From Dongia_B sp035539075 (GTDB lineage Bacteria > Pseudomonadota > Alphaproteobacteria > Dongiales > Dongiaceae): a stretch of 64,000 bases of DNA. The notes beneath the pieces were generated by a model. The model did not search any database and was not told where the DNA came from. It was given only the letters and a program-made list of their open reading frames with translations. A program made the translations under genes and the position numbers. Shown here piece after piece: positions 26,397 to 34,896 of the stretch. The number at the start of each line of letters is the position of its first letter. The stretch's first letter is position 1. Location of the stretch: positions 1 through 64,000 of the forward strand of contig DATLJB010000031.1 of the NCBI GenBank assembly GCA_035539075.1. The letters are read 5' to 3'.

Positions 26397-28490
26397 ATGG
26401 ACTCGATGTATTACTGGCTGGCGATAGTTGCGGGTGCGCTGGCCCTGATTTACAGCATCTGGGCGTCGCGCTCCGTTCTGGCGGCAGCGACTGGCACCGA
26501 CCGGATGCGCGAAATAGCCGCCGCCATTCAAGAAGGTGCCCAGGCCTATCTCAACAAGCAATATACGACGATCGGCATTGTCGGCATCATCGTCGCGGTG
26601 ATCCTGTTTTTTGCGCTCAGCAAGCTCTCGGCAATTGGATTTATCATCGGCGCCGTGCTGTCAGGGGTCACCGGATATATCGGCATGAATGTCTCGGTCC
26701 GCGCCAATGTGAGGACCGCGGAAGCAGCGCGGCATGGGCTGGCACCGGCGCTCGCTATTGCTGCCAAATCGGGCGCCATCACCGGCTTGCTGGTAGTCGG
26801 GCTCGGCCTGATCGGCGTTGCCGGCTATTACATGGCGCTCCGCGGTGCGCAGGTCGAAATGCGGCCGATGCTGGAAGCCCTGGTGGGGCTGAGCTTCGGC
26901 GCTTCGCTGATTTCCATCTTTGCCCGCCTCGGCGGCGGCATCTTCACCAAAGGTGCCGATGTCGGCGCCGATCTGGTCGGCAAGATCGAAGCCGGCATTC
27001 CGGAAGACGATCCCCGCAATCCGGCAGTGATCGCCGATAATGTCGGCGATAATGTCGGTGACTGCGCCGGCATGGCGGCCGATTTATTCGAGACCTTCGC
27101 GGTGACCGTGGTCGCGACCATGCTGCTCGGCAGCATCTTCTTCACCGGCCCCGACCAGGAAAAGATGATGTTGCTGCCGCTACTGATCTGCGCGGTCAGT
27201 ATCGTCGGCTCGATCATCGGCACGTTCTTCATCAAGCTCGGCGGCAGCCAGAATATCATGGGGGCGCTCTATAAAGGCTTGATCGTCACCGGGATCATTT
27301 CGGCGGTGCTGATTGCGGGCTGCATCCATGTCGTGGTCGGCGGCTTCAGTGCCACGGTGACGGCGGCGGGACAGACCATCACCGGCAGCAGTATCTTCAT
27401 CTGCGCGCTGGTCGGGCTGGTGCTGACGGGGCTGTTGGTCTGGATCACCGAATACTACACCTCGACAGCGTTCCGGCCGGTGAGAAGTGTCGCCCAGGCA
27501 TCGACGACCGGCCATGCCACCAACATCATTCAGGGCATCGCGGTTTCCATGGAAGCCTGTGCTCTGCCGGTCATCGCCATCAGTGCCGCCATCATCGCCG
27601 CGTATAGTTTTGCCGGCTTGTTCGGCATCTCGATCGCGGCGACGACGATGTTGTCCCTGGCCGGCATCATCGTCGCACTCGACGCTTATGGTCCTGTCAC
27701 CGACAATGCTGGCGGCATCGCCGAAATGTCGGAACTGCCGAAGGAAGTCCGCAAGGTGACCGATGCCTTGGATGCCGTCGGCAATACCACCAAGGCGGTG
27801 ACCAAAGGCTATGCCATCGGCTCGGCGGGCCTCGCAGCTTTGGTTTTGTTCGCGGCCTATACCGAGGATCTCAAGCACTACTTCCCCGACCTGCAGCAGC
27901 AGATCAGCTTCGAGCTGACCAATCCCTATGTCGTCATCGGGTTGTTCCTTGGCGGCGCCTTGCCCTTTCTGTTCGGCGCCATGGGCATGATGGCCGTCGG
28001 CCGGGCGGCAGGATCGGTGGTGGTCGAAGTCCGCCGCCAGTTCAGGGAAATCCCCGGTATCATGCAAGGCACGGCCAAGCCGGAATATGGCAAGGCGGTC
28101 GCTCTGCTGACCACGGCGGCGATCAAGGAGATGATCGTGCCGTCGCTGCTGCCGGTCCTGGCGCCGATCGTCCTCTATATCGTGATCCGCGTGGTTGGCG
28201 GTCAGGCGGAGGCTTTCGTCGCCCTGGGCGCCATGCTGCTCGGCACCATCGTCACCGGGCTGTTCGTCGCCATTCAGATGACGTCAGGCGGCGGCGCATG
28301 GGACAATGCCAAGAAGTATATCGAAGACGATCACCACGGCGGCAAGGGCTCGGATGCCCATAAGGCCGCGGTGACCGGCGATACCGTCGGCGATCCCTAC
28401 AAGGACACGGCGGGTCCGGCGATCAACCCGATGATCAAGATCACCAATATCGTTGCTTTGCTGCTGCTGGCCGCCTTGGCCCATAGCTGA
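26397..28490 (+). CDS. hppA: K+-insensitive H+-translocating inorganic pyrophosphatase
   Basis: Membrane-bound pyrophosphatase of 697 aa and about 16 helices that couples PPi hydrolysis to proton export. The hydrolytic centre is visible in GGIFTKGADVGADLVGKIE, IADNVGDNVGDCAGMAADLF and VTDNAGGIAEMSELP, and near the C-terminus in GDTVGDPYKDTAGPAINPMI. The motif GNTTKA, with Lys where K+-dependent enzymes have Ala, marks it as K+-independent and proton-pumping, like the Rhodospirillum rubrum enzyme. The gene stands alone with a 226-bp upstream gap and AAGGGG before the ATG. Confidence 0.96.
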   Translation: MDSMYYWLAIVAGALALIYSIWASRSVLAAATGTDRMREIAAAIQEGAQAYLNKQYTTIGIVGIIVAVILFFALSKLSAIGFIIGAVLSGVTGYIGMNVSVRANVRTAEAARHGLAPALAIAAKSGAITGLLVVGLGLIGVAGYYMALRGAQVEMRPMLEALVGLSFGASLISIFARLGGGIFTKGADVGADLVGKIEAGIPEDDPRNPAVIADNVGDNVGDCAGMAADLFETFAVTVVATMLLGSIFFTGPDQEKMMLLPLLICAVSIVGSIIGTFFIKLGGSQNIMGALYKGLIVTGIISAVLIAGCIHVVVGGFSATVTAAGQTITGSSIFICALVGLVLTGLLVWITEYYTSTAFRPVRSVAQASTTGHATNIIQGIAVSMEACALPVIAISAAIIAAYSFAGLFGISIAATTMLSLAGIIVALDAYGPVTDNAGGIAEMSELPKEVRKVTDALDAVGNTTKAVTKGYAIGSAGLAALVLFAAYTEDLKHYFPDLQQQISFELTNPYVVIGLFLGGALPFLFGAMGMMAVGRAAGSVVVEVRRQFREIPGIMQGTAKPEYGKAVALLTTAAIKEMIVPSLLPVLAPIVLYIVIRVVGGQAEAFVALGAMLLGTIVTGLFVAIQMTSGGGAWDNAKKYIEDDHHGGKGSDAHKAAVTGDTVGDPYKDTAGPAINPMIKITNIVALLLLAALAHS

Positions 28491-28517
28491 GAAGGCTGCG
28501 GAAAACCCACCAACAGA

Positions 28518-28545
28518 AAGGCCCGGCGTGTTTGCGCCGGGCCTT
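28518..28545. terminator. Bidirectional hairpin between hppA and bamE
   Basis: An 11-bp perfect stem (28518-28528 with 28535-28545) and a 6-nt loop, placed between two convergent genes. The T-tract is short and broken on the + strand, so termination may be only partly efficient. Confidence 0.7.
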
Positions 28546-28568
28546 CTCCTTTGCACCGGGGCGCGGCT

Positions 28569-29102
28569 TCAGGAGCCGGGCACGCCGACTTTCTTGAATT
28601 TGTCGGAATTGAACTTGCCGAGGTTGCCAAGCAATTGCTGCATCAGCGTCAGTTCATTGCCAGGCGTGGGCGTCACACGGTCGACATAGGCGATCTGCTG
28701 ACCGTCCTTTTCCGTATAGACCTTCATGTTCTGGACGATGCCCTGATCATCGAAGTGAATCTGCAGAACCTCCTGTTCAAGGAGATCGGGCGTCAAGAAG
28801 GCGATCGTCTTGGTCCGCTTCGAAATGTAATACCAGGTCTTGTCGGAGAAGGTGGAGATAGTCGACGGATAGCCCAGAAGTTCGGCAACGCGATTCTTGT
28901 CGTCCACGCCCGGTGTGATCTGCACCACCTGATCTTCATCCGGCTTGTTGCCGCGCTGATCGATGCGCGCCTGGCATCCGCCGACCACGATCAGTATCCC
29001 GAGTGCAAGGCCGAGCAGGGCAGGGCGACGAGACCGCTTGCCTCCATTCCGCTCGCGGTCACCTTTTTCGTGACCGGTGGGACCAAGTAACGTGACACTC
29101 AT
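28569..29102 (-). CDS. bamE: Outer membrane protein assembly factor BamE (SmpA/OmlA family lipoprotein)
   Basis: A 177-aa lipoprotein of the outer-membrane beta-barrel assembly complex. The N-terminal hydrophobic stretch RPALLGLALGILIVVGGC ends in a lipobox whose Cys should be lipidated. The SmpA/OmlA fold follows: ITPGVDDKNRVAELLGYPST, TWYYISKRTKTIAF and VLQIHFDDQGIVQNMKVY. The C-terminal tail LMQQLLGNLGKFNSDKFKK is typical of alphaproteobacterial forms. It is divergent from the bc1 chaperone gene. The start ATG at 29102 leaves a long basic n-region of ~27 residues; a shorter start is possible. Confidence 0.88.
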   Translation of the reverse strand: MSVTLLGPTGHEKGDRERNGGKRSRRPALLGLALGILIVVGGCQARIDQRGNKPDEDQVVQITPGVDDKNRVAELLGYPSTISTFSDKTWYYISKRTKTIAFLTPDLLEQEVLQIHFDDQGIVQNMKVYTEKDGQQIAYVDRVTPTPGNELTLMQQLLGNLGKFNSDKFKKVGVPGS

Positions 29103-29243
29103 TAAACTTGCCCCCGCAGAAGCTGCCTTGCCAAGCCTGCAGCCGCCGGCTAAGCCACCAGAATCAAACTGATTTCAGCGGCAAGATTGCATTGCGCCGA
29201 TGCCCTGTCAAGGAGCGCCGGCATCGCCAAGGGATTACTTATC

Positions 29244-29795
29244 ATGTTGTTTCTGCGTCGTTTTCTTCGCGATGACCAGCTCGAGCGGGCAGCCGCCGCG
29301 ATCTATGCCGGCTTTGCCGGCCAGGCGCGGCAGCCGGTTTTCTATCTCGGGTTCGGTGTGCCCGATAGTGTCGACGGCCGTTTTGAAATGGTGGCGCTGC
29401 ATGCCTTTCTGGTTTTTCGCCGCTTGAAGGGCGAGGGCGCGGAGATCGAGCGCCTGACCCAGGCAACCTATGACACCATGTTCAAGGAAATGGATCTTGC
29501 CTTGCGCGAATTGGGGGCTGCCGATCTGGGCGTCGGCAGGCGCATCAAGCACATGACCGAAGCACTCAACGGCCGCATCCAGATTTACGAGCAGGCCTTG
29601 GTAGCTGGTGATGCCGATGCGCTGAAAGCCGCGCTCCGCCGCAATCTCTATGGTACCGTCGAAATCGATGAGCCTCGGCTGGGGGCGATGGCTGCCTATA
29701 TACGGGAGGTGGCGCAGGAACTTGGTGCACAGGAAACCGCCCAGTTGGCCGCCGGGAAAATTCGCTTTCCGGCCCCTGAGAAATTGATCTCTTAG
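29244..29795 (+). CDS. Ubiquinol-cytochrome c chaperone (CBP3) family protein
   Basis: A 183-aa protein of the UbiQ_cyt_C_chap family, which helps cytochrome b mature into the bc1 complex in mitochondria and alphaproteobacteria. Recognised segments are AAAAIYAGFAGQARQPVFYL, VPDSVDGRFEMVALHAFLVF, FKEMDLALRELGAADLGVG and RRIKHMTEALNGRIQIYEQA. I chose the ATG at 29244 (protein MLFLRRF) because AAGGGA sits correctly upstream and family members begin this way. It is 12 bp before a DUF177 gene, the usual order bamE / chaperone / DUF177 / rpmF / plsX / fabH. Confidence 0.92.
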   Translation: MLFLRRFLRDDQLERAAAAIYAGFAGQARQPVFYLGFGVPDSVDGRFEMVALHAFLVFRRLKGEGAEIERLTQATYDTMFKEMDLALRELGAADLGVGRRIKHMTEALNGRIQIYEQALVAGDADALKAALRRNLYGTVEIDEPRLGAMAAYIREVAQELGAQETAQLAAGKIRFPAPEKLIS

Positions 29796-29807
29796 GCGAG
29801 AAATAAG

Positions 29808-30362
29808 ATGCATCAGAATGATAATATTGAATTTTCTAGAATTATCACCCTCGATAAGATCAGCCTGACTGAAAGCAGCCGGCATATCGAGGCTGATCCC
29901 GCAGAACGTCAGGCGCTGGCCCTGCGCTTCGGCCTGGTGGCGTTGGACAGCCTGAAGGCCGATCTCCGCTTCAAGCGCACGGGGGCCGGCGTGATCCGCG
30001 TCTGGGGCCATCTCCAGGCGGCAGCCACGCAATCCTGTGTCATTTCACTGGCGCCGGTCCCGGCCGAGCTGGCGGTCGATTTCGAGATGTTCTTTACCGA
30101 GGACGTGGGCGCCAGCGATGCAGAGCTGACCCTGGAATACGACCAGGACGACCCGCCGGAGCCGGTCACCGGCGGCCAGATCGACCTCGGCGAGGTCGTG
30201 GCAGAGCAGCTGGGGCTCAATCTCGACCCCTATCCGCGGGCGCCCGGCGCCCGGCTCCCGGGCGATTGGGTTGCGGCAGCGGTCGATTCGTCCGATCAGG
30301 TCCCCAAGCGCAACCCGTTCGAGGCCCTGGCGTCGCTCAAGACATCGAAAGATAAAGGTTAA
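29808..30362 (+). CDS. yceD: DUF177 (YceD) family protein
   Basis: A 184-aa DUF177 protein. YceD homologues sit before rpmF and plsX and are linked to 23S rRNA accumulation or ribosome assembly in plants and bacteria. Features: ALRFGLVALDSLKADLRFK, QAAATQSCVISLAPVPAELA with the single conserved Cys of the family, an acidic loop DDPPEPVTGGQIDLGEVVAE, and the ending KRNPFEALASLK. The start ATG is 12 bp after the chaperone gene. Confidence 0.9.
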   Translation: MHQNDNIEFSRIITLDKISLTESSRHIEADPAERQALALRFGLVALDSLKADLRFKRTGAGVIRVWGHLQAAATQSCVISLAPVPAELAVDFEMFFTEDVGASDAELTLEYDQDDPPEPVTGGQIDLGEVVAEQLGLNLDPYPRAPGARLPGDWVAAAVDSSDQVPKRNPFEALASLKTSKDKG

Positions 30363-30433
30363 CTTTGGTTAGTGCAGATCGCAGATTGCTACCGGTATAG
30401 AGGGAAGCAGGCGGTATAGTTGCGTCAACCGGC

Positions 30434-30462
30434 TTGCTTTGGCAGGCAAATTTGGCTAATAA
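30434..30462 (+). promoter_or_regulatory. Candidate sigma70 promoter of rpmF-plsX-fabH
   Basis: TTGCTT (30434-30439), a 17-bp spacer and TAATAA (30457-30462), about 50 bp upstream of rpmF. The two hexamers match consensus well for this GC-rich genome. Confidence 0.5.
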
Positions 30463-30516
30463 GCCCGCGAACGGCGGCAATTGTGGCTGCCTTTATTTTT
30501 TGTAAGCAGGTCTATC

Positions 30517-30702
30517 ATGGCAGTTCCCAAGAAAAAGGTCTCCAGCTCCCGTCAGCGTATGCGCCGCGCGCACGACGCCCTGGATGTGCAGTCGTCGACC
30601 GATTGCCCGAATTGCGGCGAGCTGAAGCGCCCGCACCATGTGTGCGGCTCTTGCGGTCATTACGACGGTCGCGACGTCAACGCCGAAACCAAAGCCGCCT
30701 AA
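30517..30702 (+). CDS. rpmF: 50S ribosomal protein L32
   Basis: A 61-aa ribosomal protein of the large subunit. It has the invariant start MAVPKKKVSSSRQRMRRAHD and a four-Cys zinc ribbon (CPNCG and CGSCG), followed by the usual GHYDGRDV. The zinc-containing C+ form is present. The start ATG at 30517 follows AGCAGG. It precedes plsX by 39 bp, an arrangement that couples ribosome and lipid synthesis in many bacteria. Confidence 0.97.
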   Translation: MAVPKKKVSSSRQRMRRAHDALDVQSSTDCPNCGELKRPHHVCGSCGHYDGRDVNAETKAA

Positions 30703-30741
30703 CGTTCACCTTCGCGCTAGCCAGGAAGGGAGTGTGTAAGG

Positions 30742-31791
30742 TTGACCGCCGGCCTGGCTATTTCCCTCGATGCGATGGGTGGCGACAACGCCCCGGACAT
30801 GGTGATTCGGGGCGCTGATATCGCACGCCAGCGCTTCCCCAGTGTCCGTTTCCAATTCTATGGCGACCAGGCGCGGCTGAAGCCGATCATCGACAAGCTG
30901 CCGGCGCTCGCTGCCGTCAGCAGCGTCCATCACGCCGATACTGTCGTCACCATGGAAGACAAGCCGGGCCAGGCGCTCCGGGCCGGGCGCGGCAGCTCTA
31001 TGCGCCTGGCGATCGATGCCGTGCAACGGGGCGAGGCACATGCCGTGGTCTCCGCCGGCAATACCGGCGCCCTCATGGCCATGGCGAAGTTCGTGCTGAA
31101 GACGGTGCCGGGCATCGACCGGCCGGCCATCGCCTCGTTCTTCCCGACCATGCGCAGCGAAAGCGTCATGCTGGATCTCGGCGCCAATGTGCAGTGCGAC
31201 GCCAGCAATCTGGTGCAGTTCGCAGTCATGGGGAATGTCTTCGCCCGCACCGTGCTGGGTGTGCGTGAACCGAGCGTAGGTCTGTTGAATGTCGGCGCTG
31301 AAGAAATGAAGGGCAATGAGGCGGTCAAGGAAGCCGCGGCGATTCTTCGCCAGGTCTCGTTGCCCGGCCGCTTCCACGGCTTTATCGAAGGCGACGATAT
31401 CGCCAAGGGCACGGTCGATGTTATCGTCACCGACGGTTTCACCGGCAATGTCGCGCTGAAAACCATCGAGGGCACGGTGAAGCTCTACGGCCACTTCCTG
31501 CGCCAGAGCTTCGGTTCCGCCATCCTCGCCAAGCTTGGCTATCTGCTGGCCCGGCCGGCTTTGAACGCCCTGCGCGCGCGTGTCGATCCGCGCCGGTACA
31601 ACGGCGCGATCTTCATGGGCCTCAGCGGTATTTGCGTCAAAAGCCACGGCGGCACCGATGCTTTCGGCTTTGCCAACGCGATCGGCGTCGCCGTCGATAT
31701 GGTTCAGAATGACGCGATCGAAAACATGAAGCGGGACTTCGAACAGATGATGAGCATTCCTGGGGCCGTTGCAGGCAGCGCGGCGATCTGA
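30742..31791 (+). CDS. plsX: Phosphate acyltransferase PlsX
   Basis: Makes acyl-phosphate from acyl-ACP for membrane phospholipid synthesis. The 349-aa protein has ISLDAMGGDNAPDMVIRGAD, the GRGSSMRLAIDAVQRGEA region, VSAGNTGALMAMAKFVLKT, LDLGANVQCDASNLVQFAVM, LLNVGAEEMKGNE and VIVTDGFTGNVALKTIEG. The start codon is TTG at 30742, supported by AGGAAGGGAG upstream; no ATG or GTG precedes the conserved DAMGGD in frame. fabH begins 2 bp after its stop. Confidence 0.95.
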   Translation: MTAGLAISLDAMGGDNAPDMVIRGADIARQRFPSVRFQFYGDQARLKPIIDKLPALAAVSSVHHADTVVTMEDKPGQALRAGRGSSMRLAIDAVQRGEAHAVVSAGNTGALMAMAKFVLKTVPGIDRPAIASFFPTMRSESVMLDLGANVQCDASNLVQFAVMGNVFARTVLGVREPSVGLLNVGAEEMKGNEAVKEAAAILRQVSLPGRFHGFIEGDDIAKGTVDVIVTDGFTGNVALKTIEGTVKLYGHFLRQSFGSAILAKLGYLLARPALNALRARVDPRRYNGAIFMGLSGICVKSHGGTDAFGFANAIGVAVDMVQNDAIENMKRDFEQMMSIPGAVAGSAAI

Positions 31792-31793
31792 TC

Positions 31794-32768
31794 ATGATAA
31801 CGCGTTCCCGCCTGCTCAGCGCCGGCTCGTATCTGCCGGCCAAGATCCTCACCAATGACGAACTGGCGCGCCTGGTCGATACCAGTGACGAATGGATTCG
31901 GCAGCGCACCGGCATTCGCCAACGTCATATCGCCGCGCAAGGCGAACTGACATCCGACCTGGCGGTCAAGGCGGCCGAACAGGCGCTTGCCAATGCCGGG
32001 CTGACCGGCGCCGATCTCGACTGCATCATCCTCGGCACAACGACCCCGGACCATACTTTCCCGGCGACGGCGACCAAGGTGCAACAGCGGCTTGGCATGC
32101 ATCACGGCTTTGCCCTGGATGTGCAGGCGGTCTGCTCGGGCTTCGTTTACGCGCTGACCATCGCCGATAACTTCATCCGCCTCGGCCAGGCGAAACGCGC
32201 CCTGGTGATCGGCGCGGAAACCTTTTCGCGCATCCTCGACTGGAAGGACCGCAACACCTGCGTGCTGTTCGGCGACGGCGCCGGCGCCGTCATCCTGGAA
32301 GCGGTCGAGGGCAAGGGCGACAATAGCGATCAGGGCATCCTGACCACGCATCTCTTCTCGGACGGGCGCTATTACGACAAGCTCTATGTCAATGGCGGCC
32401 CTTCGGCGACGCAGACGACCGGCACCGTGCTGATGGAGGGCAAAGAGGTCTTCCGCCATGCCGTGGTCAATCTGGCGGCCTCGATCGATGCCGCCATCGC
32501 CGCGGTCGGCATCGCGCCGGACGAGGTCGACTGGCTGGTGCCGCATCAGGCCAACCAGCGCATCATTCACAGCATGGGTCAGAAGCTGAAGCTGCCGCCG
32601 GAAAAGGTGGTGGTCACCGTCGATCGGCATGCCAATACCTCGGCCGCGTCGATCCCGCTGGCGCTGGCCGAAGCCGTCAATGACGGCCGGATCCGCCGCG
32701 GCGACCTGATCCTCATGGAAGCCATGGGCGGCGGTTTCACCTGGGGTTCGGCACTGATCCGCTGGTAG
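31794..32768 (+). CDS. fabH: 3-oxoacyl-[acyl-carrier-protein] synthase III
   Basis: Starts fatty acid synthesis by condensing acetyl-CoA with malonyl-ACP. 324 aa. The catalytic triad is visible: Cys114 in VQAVCSGFVYAL, His in LVPHQANQRI and Asn in DRHANTSAASIPLALAE. Also present are TSDEWIRQRTGIRQRH and FGDGAGAVIL. It follows plsX in the rpmF-plsX-fabH operon; ihfA comes ~205 bp later. Confidence 0.96.
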   Translation: MITRSRLLSAGSYLPAKILTNDELARLVDTSDEWIRQRTGIRQRHIAAQGELTSDLAVKAAEQALANAGLTGADLDCIILGTTTPDHTFPATATKVQQRLGMHHGFALDVQAVCSGFVYALTIADNFIRLGQAKRALVIGAETFSRILDWKDRNTCVLFGDGAGAVILEAVEGKGDNSDQGILTTHLFSDGRYYDKLYVNGGPSATQTTGTVLMEGKEVFRHAVVNLAASIDAAIAAVGIAPDEVDWLVPHQANQRIIHSMGQKLKLPPEKVVVTVDRHANTSAASIPLALAEAVNDGRIRRGDLILMEAMGGGFTWGSALIRW

Positions 32769-32866
32769 CAGGCGAGGGCCGTCGCCGCGCGCGGACCCCG
32801 CTCCGCCACGACTCGATCGGCAAACTTTGCTTCACCGGTCATTTTTGCCTTAACAAGTCTGCCTAA

Positions 32867-32895
32867 TTGACTGATTTATGAGGAATCGTTACGCT
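32867..32895 (+). promoter_or_regulatory. Candidate sigma70 promoter of ihfA
   Basis: TTGACT (32867-32872), a 17-bp spacer and TACGCT (32890-32895), about 80 bp upstream of the ihfA start. The -35 is good and the -10 only fair. Confidence 0.4.
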
Positions 32896-32973
32896 TTACC
32901 TGCAGCGTTGACGAATAACCTGAACGCGCAATGGCCGGCACGATTTCTGACGGCGCGAATGCAGGGGGTAGGG

Positions 32974-33276
32974 ATGAAAGGCAAGACTGTCACCCGGGCT
33001 GATCTCAGCGAAGCTGTCTATCAGGAAGTGGGACTTTCGCGGAACGAGTCGGCTGAACTGGTCGACAGCGTGCTGGAAGAAGTTTCCAGTGCCCTGACCC
33101 GCGGCGAAAGCGTCAAGATTTCGTCTTTTGGCAGTTTCCTCGTGCGCCTCAAGGGCGAACGGATCGGCCGCAATCCGAAGACCGGGGAAGAGGTGCCGAT
33201 CAAGCCGCGCCGGGTCCTGGTTTTCCGGGCCTCGCATGTCCTCAAGGACCGGGTCAATAAAGGAGCGCCGTCATGA
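32974..33276 (+). CDS. ihfA: Integration host factor subunit alpha
   Basis: HU/IHF-family DNA-bending protein of 100 aa. It has TVTRADLSEAVYQEVGLSR at the N-terminus, VKISSFGSFLVRLKGERIGR, then the beta-arm GRNPKTGEEVPIKPRRVLVF with the intercalating Pro region, and FRASHVLKDRVN. I place the start at ATG 32974, since GGGGGTAGGG lies upstream and the size matches IHF-alpha (~99 aa); an upstream ATG five codons earlier and longer extensions are not family-like. It overlaps merR by 4 bp (ATGA). Confidence 0.94.
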   Translation: MKGKTVTRADLSEAVYQEVGLSRNESAELVDSVLEEVSSALTRGESVKISSFGSFLVRLKGERIGRNPKTGEEVPIKPRRVLVFRASHVLKDRVNKGAPS

Positions 33277-33821
33277 GCAGTGCCGAACGGGTGATCAAGC
33301 CCCGCGCCGCTGAAGTCGAGAGCAGCCGGAAGGTTGCGCCGAAGCCGGCGAAGCGCGTCGAGAAATCGGCGGACGCTTTCCGCACCATCAGTGAAGTGGC
33401 CGACGAGCTGGAAGTGCCGCAGCACGTGCTGCGCTTCTGGGAGACGAAATTCACCCAGATTCGCCCGATGAAGCGAGGCGGCGGCCGCCGCTACTACCGG
33501 CCGGAAGATGTCGATCTGCTGCGCAGCATCCGCGGCCTGCTCTACGACCAGGGCTATACCATCAAGGGCGTGCAGAAGCTGATCCGTGAGGGCGGCTTGC
33601 GGCTTGCCGGGGAGACCCTGGCGCCGGCACCCGACCAGCCGATCGATGAGCATGACGAGTTGCCGGAAGGCGGCGCCCAGGTGCCGGGGACGGGCGGGTC
33701 GATGATGGACCTGCCGCTGTTCCGCGCGGCCCTGGACGACGGGCAGATCCGGGACGTCAAATCGGCGATCGACGAATTGAAGGAATTGCGCGACCGCCTG
33801 CGCCGTGCCGCCGGCGCCTGA
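33273..33821 (+). CDS. MerR-family transcriptional regulator
   Basis: A 182-aa regulator of the type always found after ihfA in alpha- and gammaproteobacteria. The wing-helix MerR domain is at residues ~30-100: FRTISEVADELEVPQHVLRF, WETKFTQIRP, GGGRRYYRPEDVDLLRSI and YTIKGVQKLIREGG. A basic N-terminus of ~28 residues and an acidic, Pro-rich linker flank it; the last ~30 residues are a helix (IDELKELRDRLRRA). No metal-binding Cys are seen, so the effector is unknown. It is translationally coupled to ihfA. Confidence 0.9.
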   Translation: MSSAERVIKPRAAEVESSRKVAPKPAKRVEKSADAFRTISEVADELEVPQHVLRFWETKFTQIRPMKRGGGRRYYRPEDVDLLRSIRGLLYDQGYTIKGVQKLIREGGLRLAGETLAPAPDQPIDEHDELPEGGAQVPGTGGSMMDLPLFRAALDDGQIRDVKSAIDELKELRDRLRRAAGA

Positions 33822-33851
33822 ACGGTACATCCCGACACAGATCAGGAAAGC

Positions 33852-33880
33852 GGCGGGAATGATTTTCCGCCCTTTTCTTT
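33852..33880 (+). terminator. Intrinsic terminator after merR
   Basis: An 8-bp stem (33852-33859 with 33864-33871, one G-T pair), TGAT loop and the T-rich tail CTTTTCTTT. It ends the ihfA-merR transcript. Confidence 0.8.
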
Positions 33881-33914
33881 AGCCGGTAACCGTCTCGCCG
33901 GACGGCCATTGTCC

Positions 33915-33943
33915 TTGCCATCGCCGCGGCGGGCGATTATATA
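33915..33943 (+). promoter_or_regulatory. Candidate promoter of tRNA-Pro
   Basis: TTGCCA (33915-33920), exactly 17 bp, then TATATA (33938-33943). The tRNA begins ~66 bp downstream, giving a leader of about 60 nt to be trimmed. Confidence 0.6.
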
Positions 33944-34009
33944 AGCCGCACTTCCTGTATCGCCCCCAATCACTTAGGATCAGGAAGAGCAGATAGTATC
34001 TGCCACGGT

Positions 34010-34086
34010 CGGAGCGTAGCGCAGCCTGGTAGCGCATCAGACTGGGGGTCTGGGGGTCGCTGGTTCGAATCCAGTCGCTCCGACCA
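34010..34086 (+). tRNA. tRNA-Pro (anticodon GGG)
   Basis: A 77-nt cloverleaf with encoded CCA. The acceptor arms CGGAGCG (34010-34016) and CGCTCCG (34076-34082) pair fully, with discriminator A. The D arm has GCGCAGCCTGGTAGCGC, the anticodon loop CTGGGGG gives anticodon GGG (reads CCC), and the T arm holds GGTTCGAATCC. It stands alone behind its own promoter. Confidence 0.97.
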
Positions 34087-34144
34087 AAATTCTCCGGCAC
34101 GACAGATTAGGCCTGCCCGGCCTGTAGCACGGCCCGGGCGTTTG

Positions 34145-34184
34145 CCCCGGCGCAATACCCCCGGCGTAACACCCCGGCGCATCG
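34145..34184 (+). repeat. Three tandem 13-bp GC-rich repeats after tRNA-Pro
   Basis: Three near-identical 13-mers of the form CCCCGGCGYAWYR lie at 34145-34157, 34159-34171 and 34172-34184, shortly after the tRNA. There is no integrase or second tRNA fragment, so they do not look like an attachment site; a processing or termination role is unproven. Confidence 0.55.
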
Positions 34185-34245
34185 CATGTACTGCAGGCCA
34201 TAGCTGGGAATGGCAGAATCAATCGCGACGTGAGGAAGATCAGGA

Positions 34246-34623
34246 ATGGTTGAGCACAAAGCGCCGGTGCGCGTGACCGTCAGCGACGACAAGAAACTGG
34301 CGAAAGTCAGGGCGACGATGGAGCCCTTATCCGCGAAGGGAGTCGAAGATGCGATCGGCGCTCTGGCAACGGCACGCAGCCAGATGCAGCCACCCGTTCC
34401 CACCGAGCTGCCGGCCGATTATTCGACCCATCGGCATCAGGCCAGTCACTACAATATCGCCTGGGACTTTCTCGCCGAGACGCCCTCCTTATCCTTCCGA
34501 AGCCCGGCCTTCGGCTGGCTGACCTTCCTCATTCCCAATGACCAGGTGCAGGCGCTCTGCGACGCGCTGACCGCCGCCAAGGACATGAGCACCCATATTA
34601 GCAAAGGGGGCAAGCCGCATTGA
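34246..34623 (+). CDS. Hypothetical protein, 125 aa
   Basis: I do not recognise this protein. It is soluble and of mixed character: a basic N-terminus (HKAPVRVTVSDDKKLAKVRA), a Pro-rich centre (QMQPPVPTELPADYSTH) and a C-terminal half with YNIAWDFLAETPSLSFRSP, FGWLTFLIPNDQVQALCDAL and a helix. The reading frame has codon use like its neighbours and a good ribosome binding site (GAGGAAG, 34232-34238) before the ATG, so it is probably real. It lies alone between tRNA-Pro and a PAP2 gene. Confidence 0.6.
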   Translation: MVEHKAPVRVTVSDDKKLAKVRATMEPLSAKGVEDAIGALATARSQMQPPVPTELPADYSTHRHQASHYNIAWDFLAETPSLSFRSPAFGWLTFLIPNDQVQALCDALTAAKDMSTHISKGGKPH

Positions 34624-34896
34624 GCTGGCCGGAGCTGGCCGCGGTTTCATGACTTAATCCGGATGCGGCGCTCGCCCGCCATCACCGAACTCCCTCCCGC
34701 GAATGGCTACCCTGTTCCCGAGCAGTTGCTAGTGAAGCTGCTCGACCGGGCCTCTCTGCATTCGTTTTAATTTTTCTACAAATACACCAAACGCGAGAAA
34801 ATTATCGGTTCCTTTCGTCGCGTTAATCTCCTAGTAATTTAATCCCTATATCAAGCCTATCAGTCCTGTTTTCCTTCAGATTCGCAAATCCCCAGA
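34624..34896. other. Intergenic region, AT-rich toward its end
   Basis: A 273-bp gap. The second half (about 34765-34870) is strikingly AT-richer than the window average and probably holds the promoter of the PAP2 gene, but no clean hexamer pair stands out. No gene or repeat seen. Confidence 0.4.

Noticed and set aside
34010..34184. tRNA-Pro as an integration site of a genomic island
   Set aside because: There is no integrase, no second copy of the tRNA 3' end, and no shift in base composition or codon use after it.
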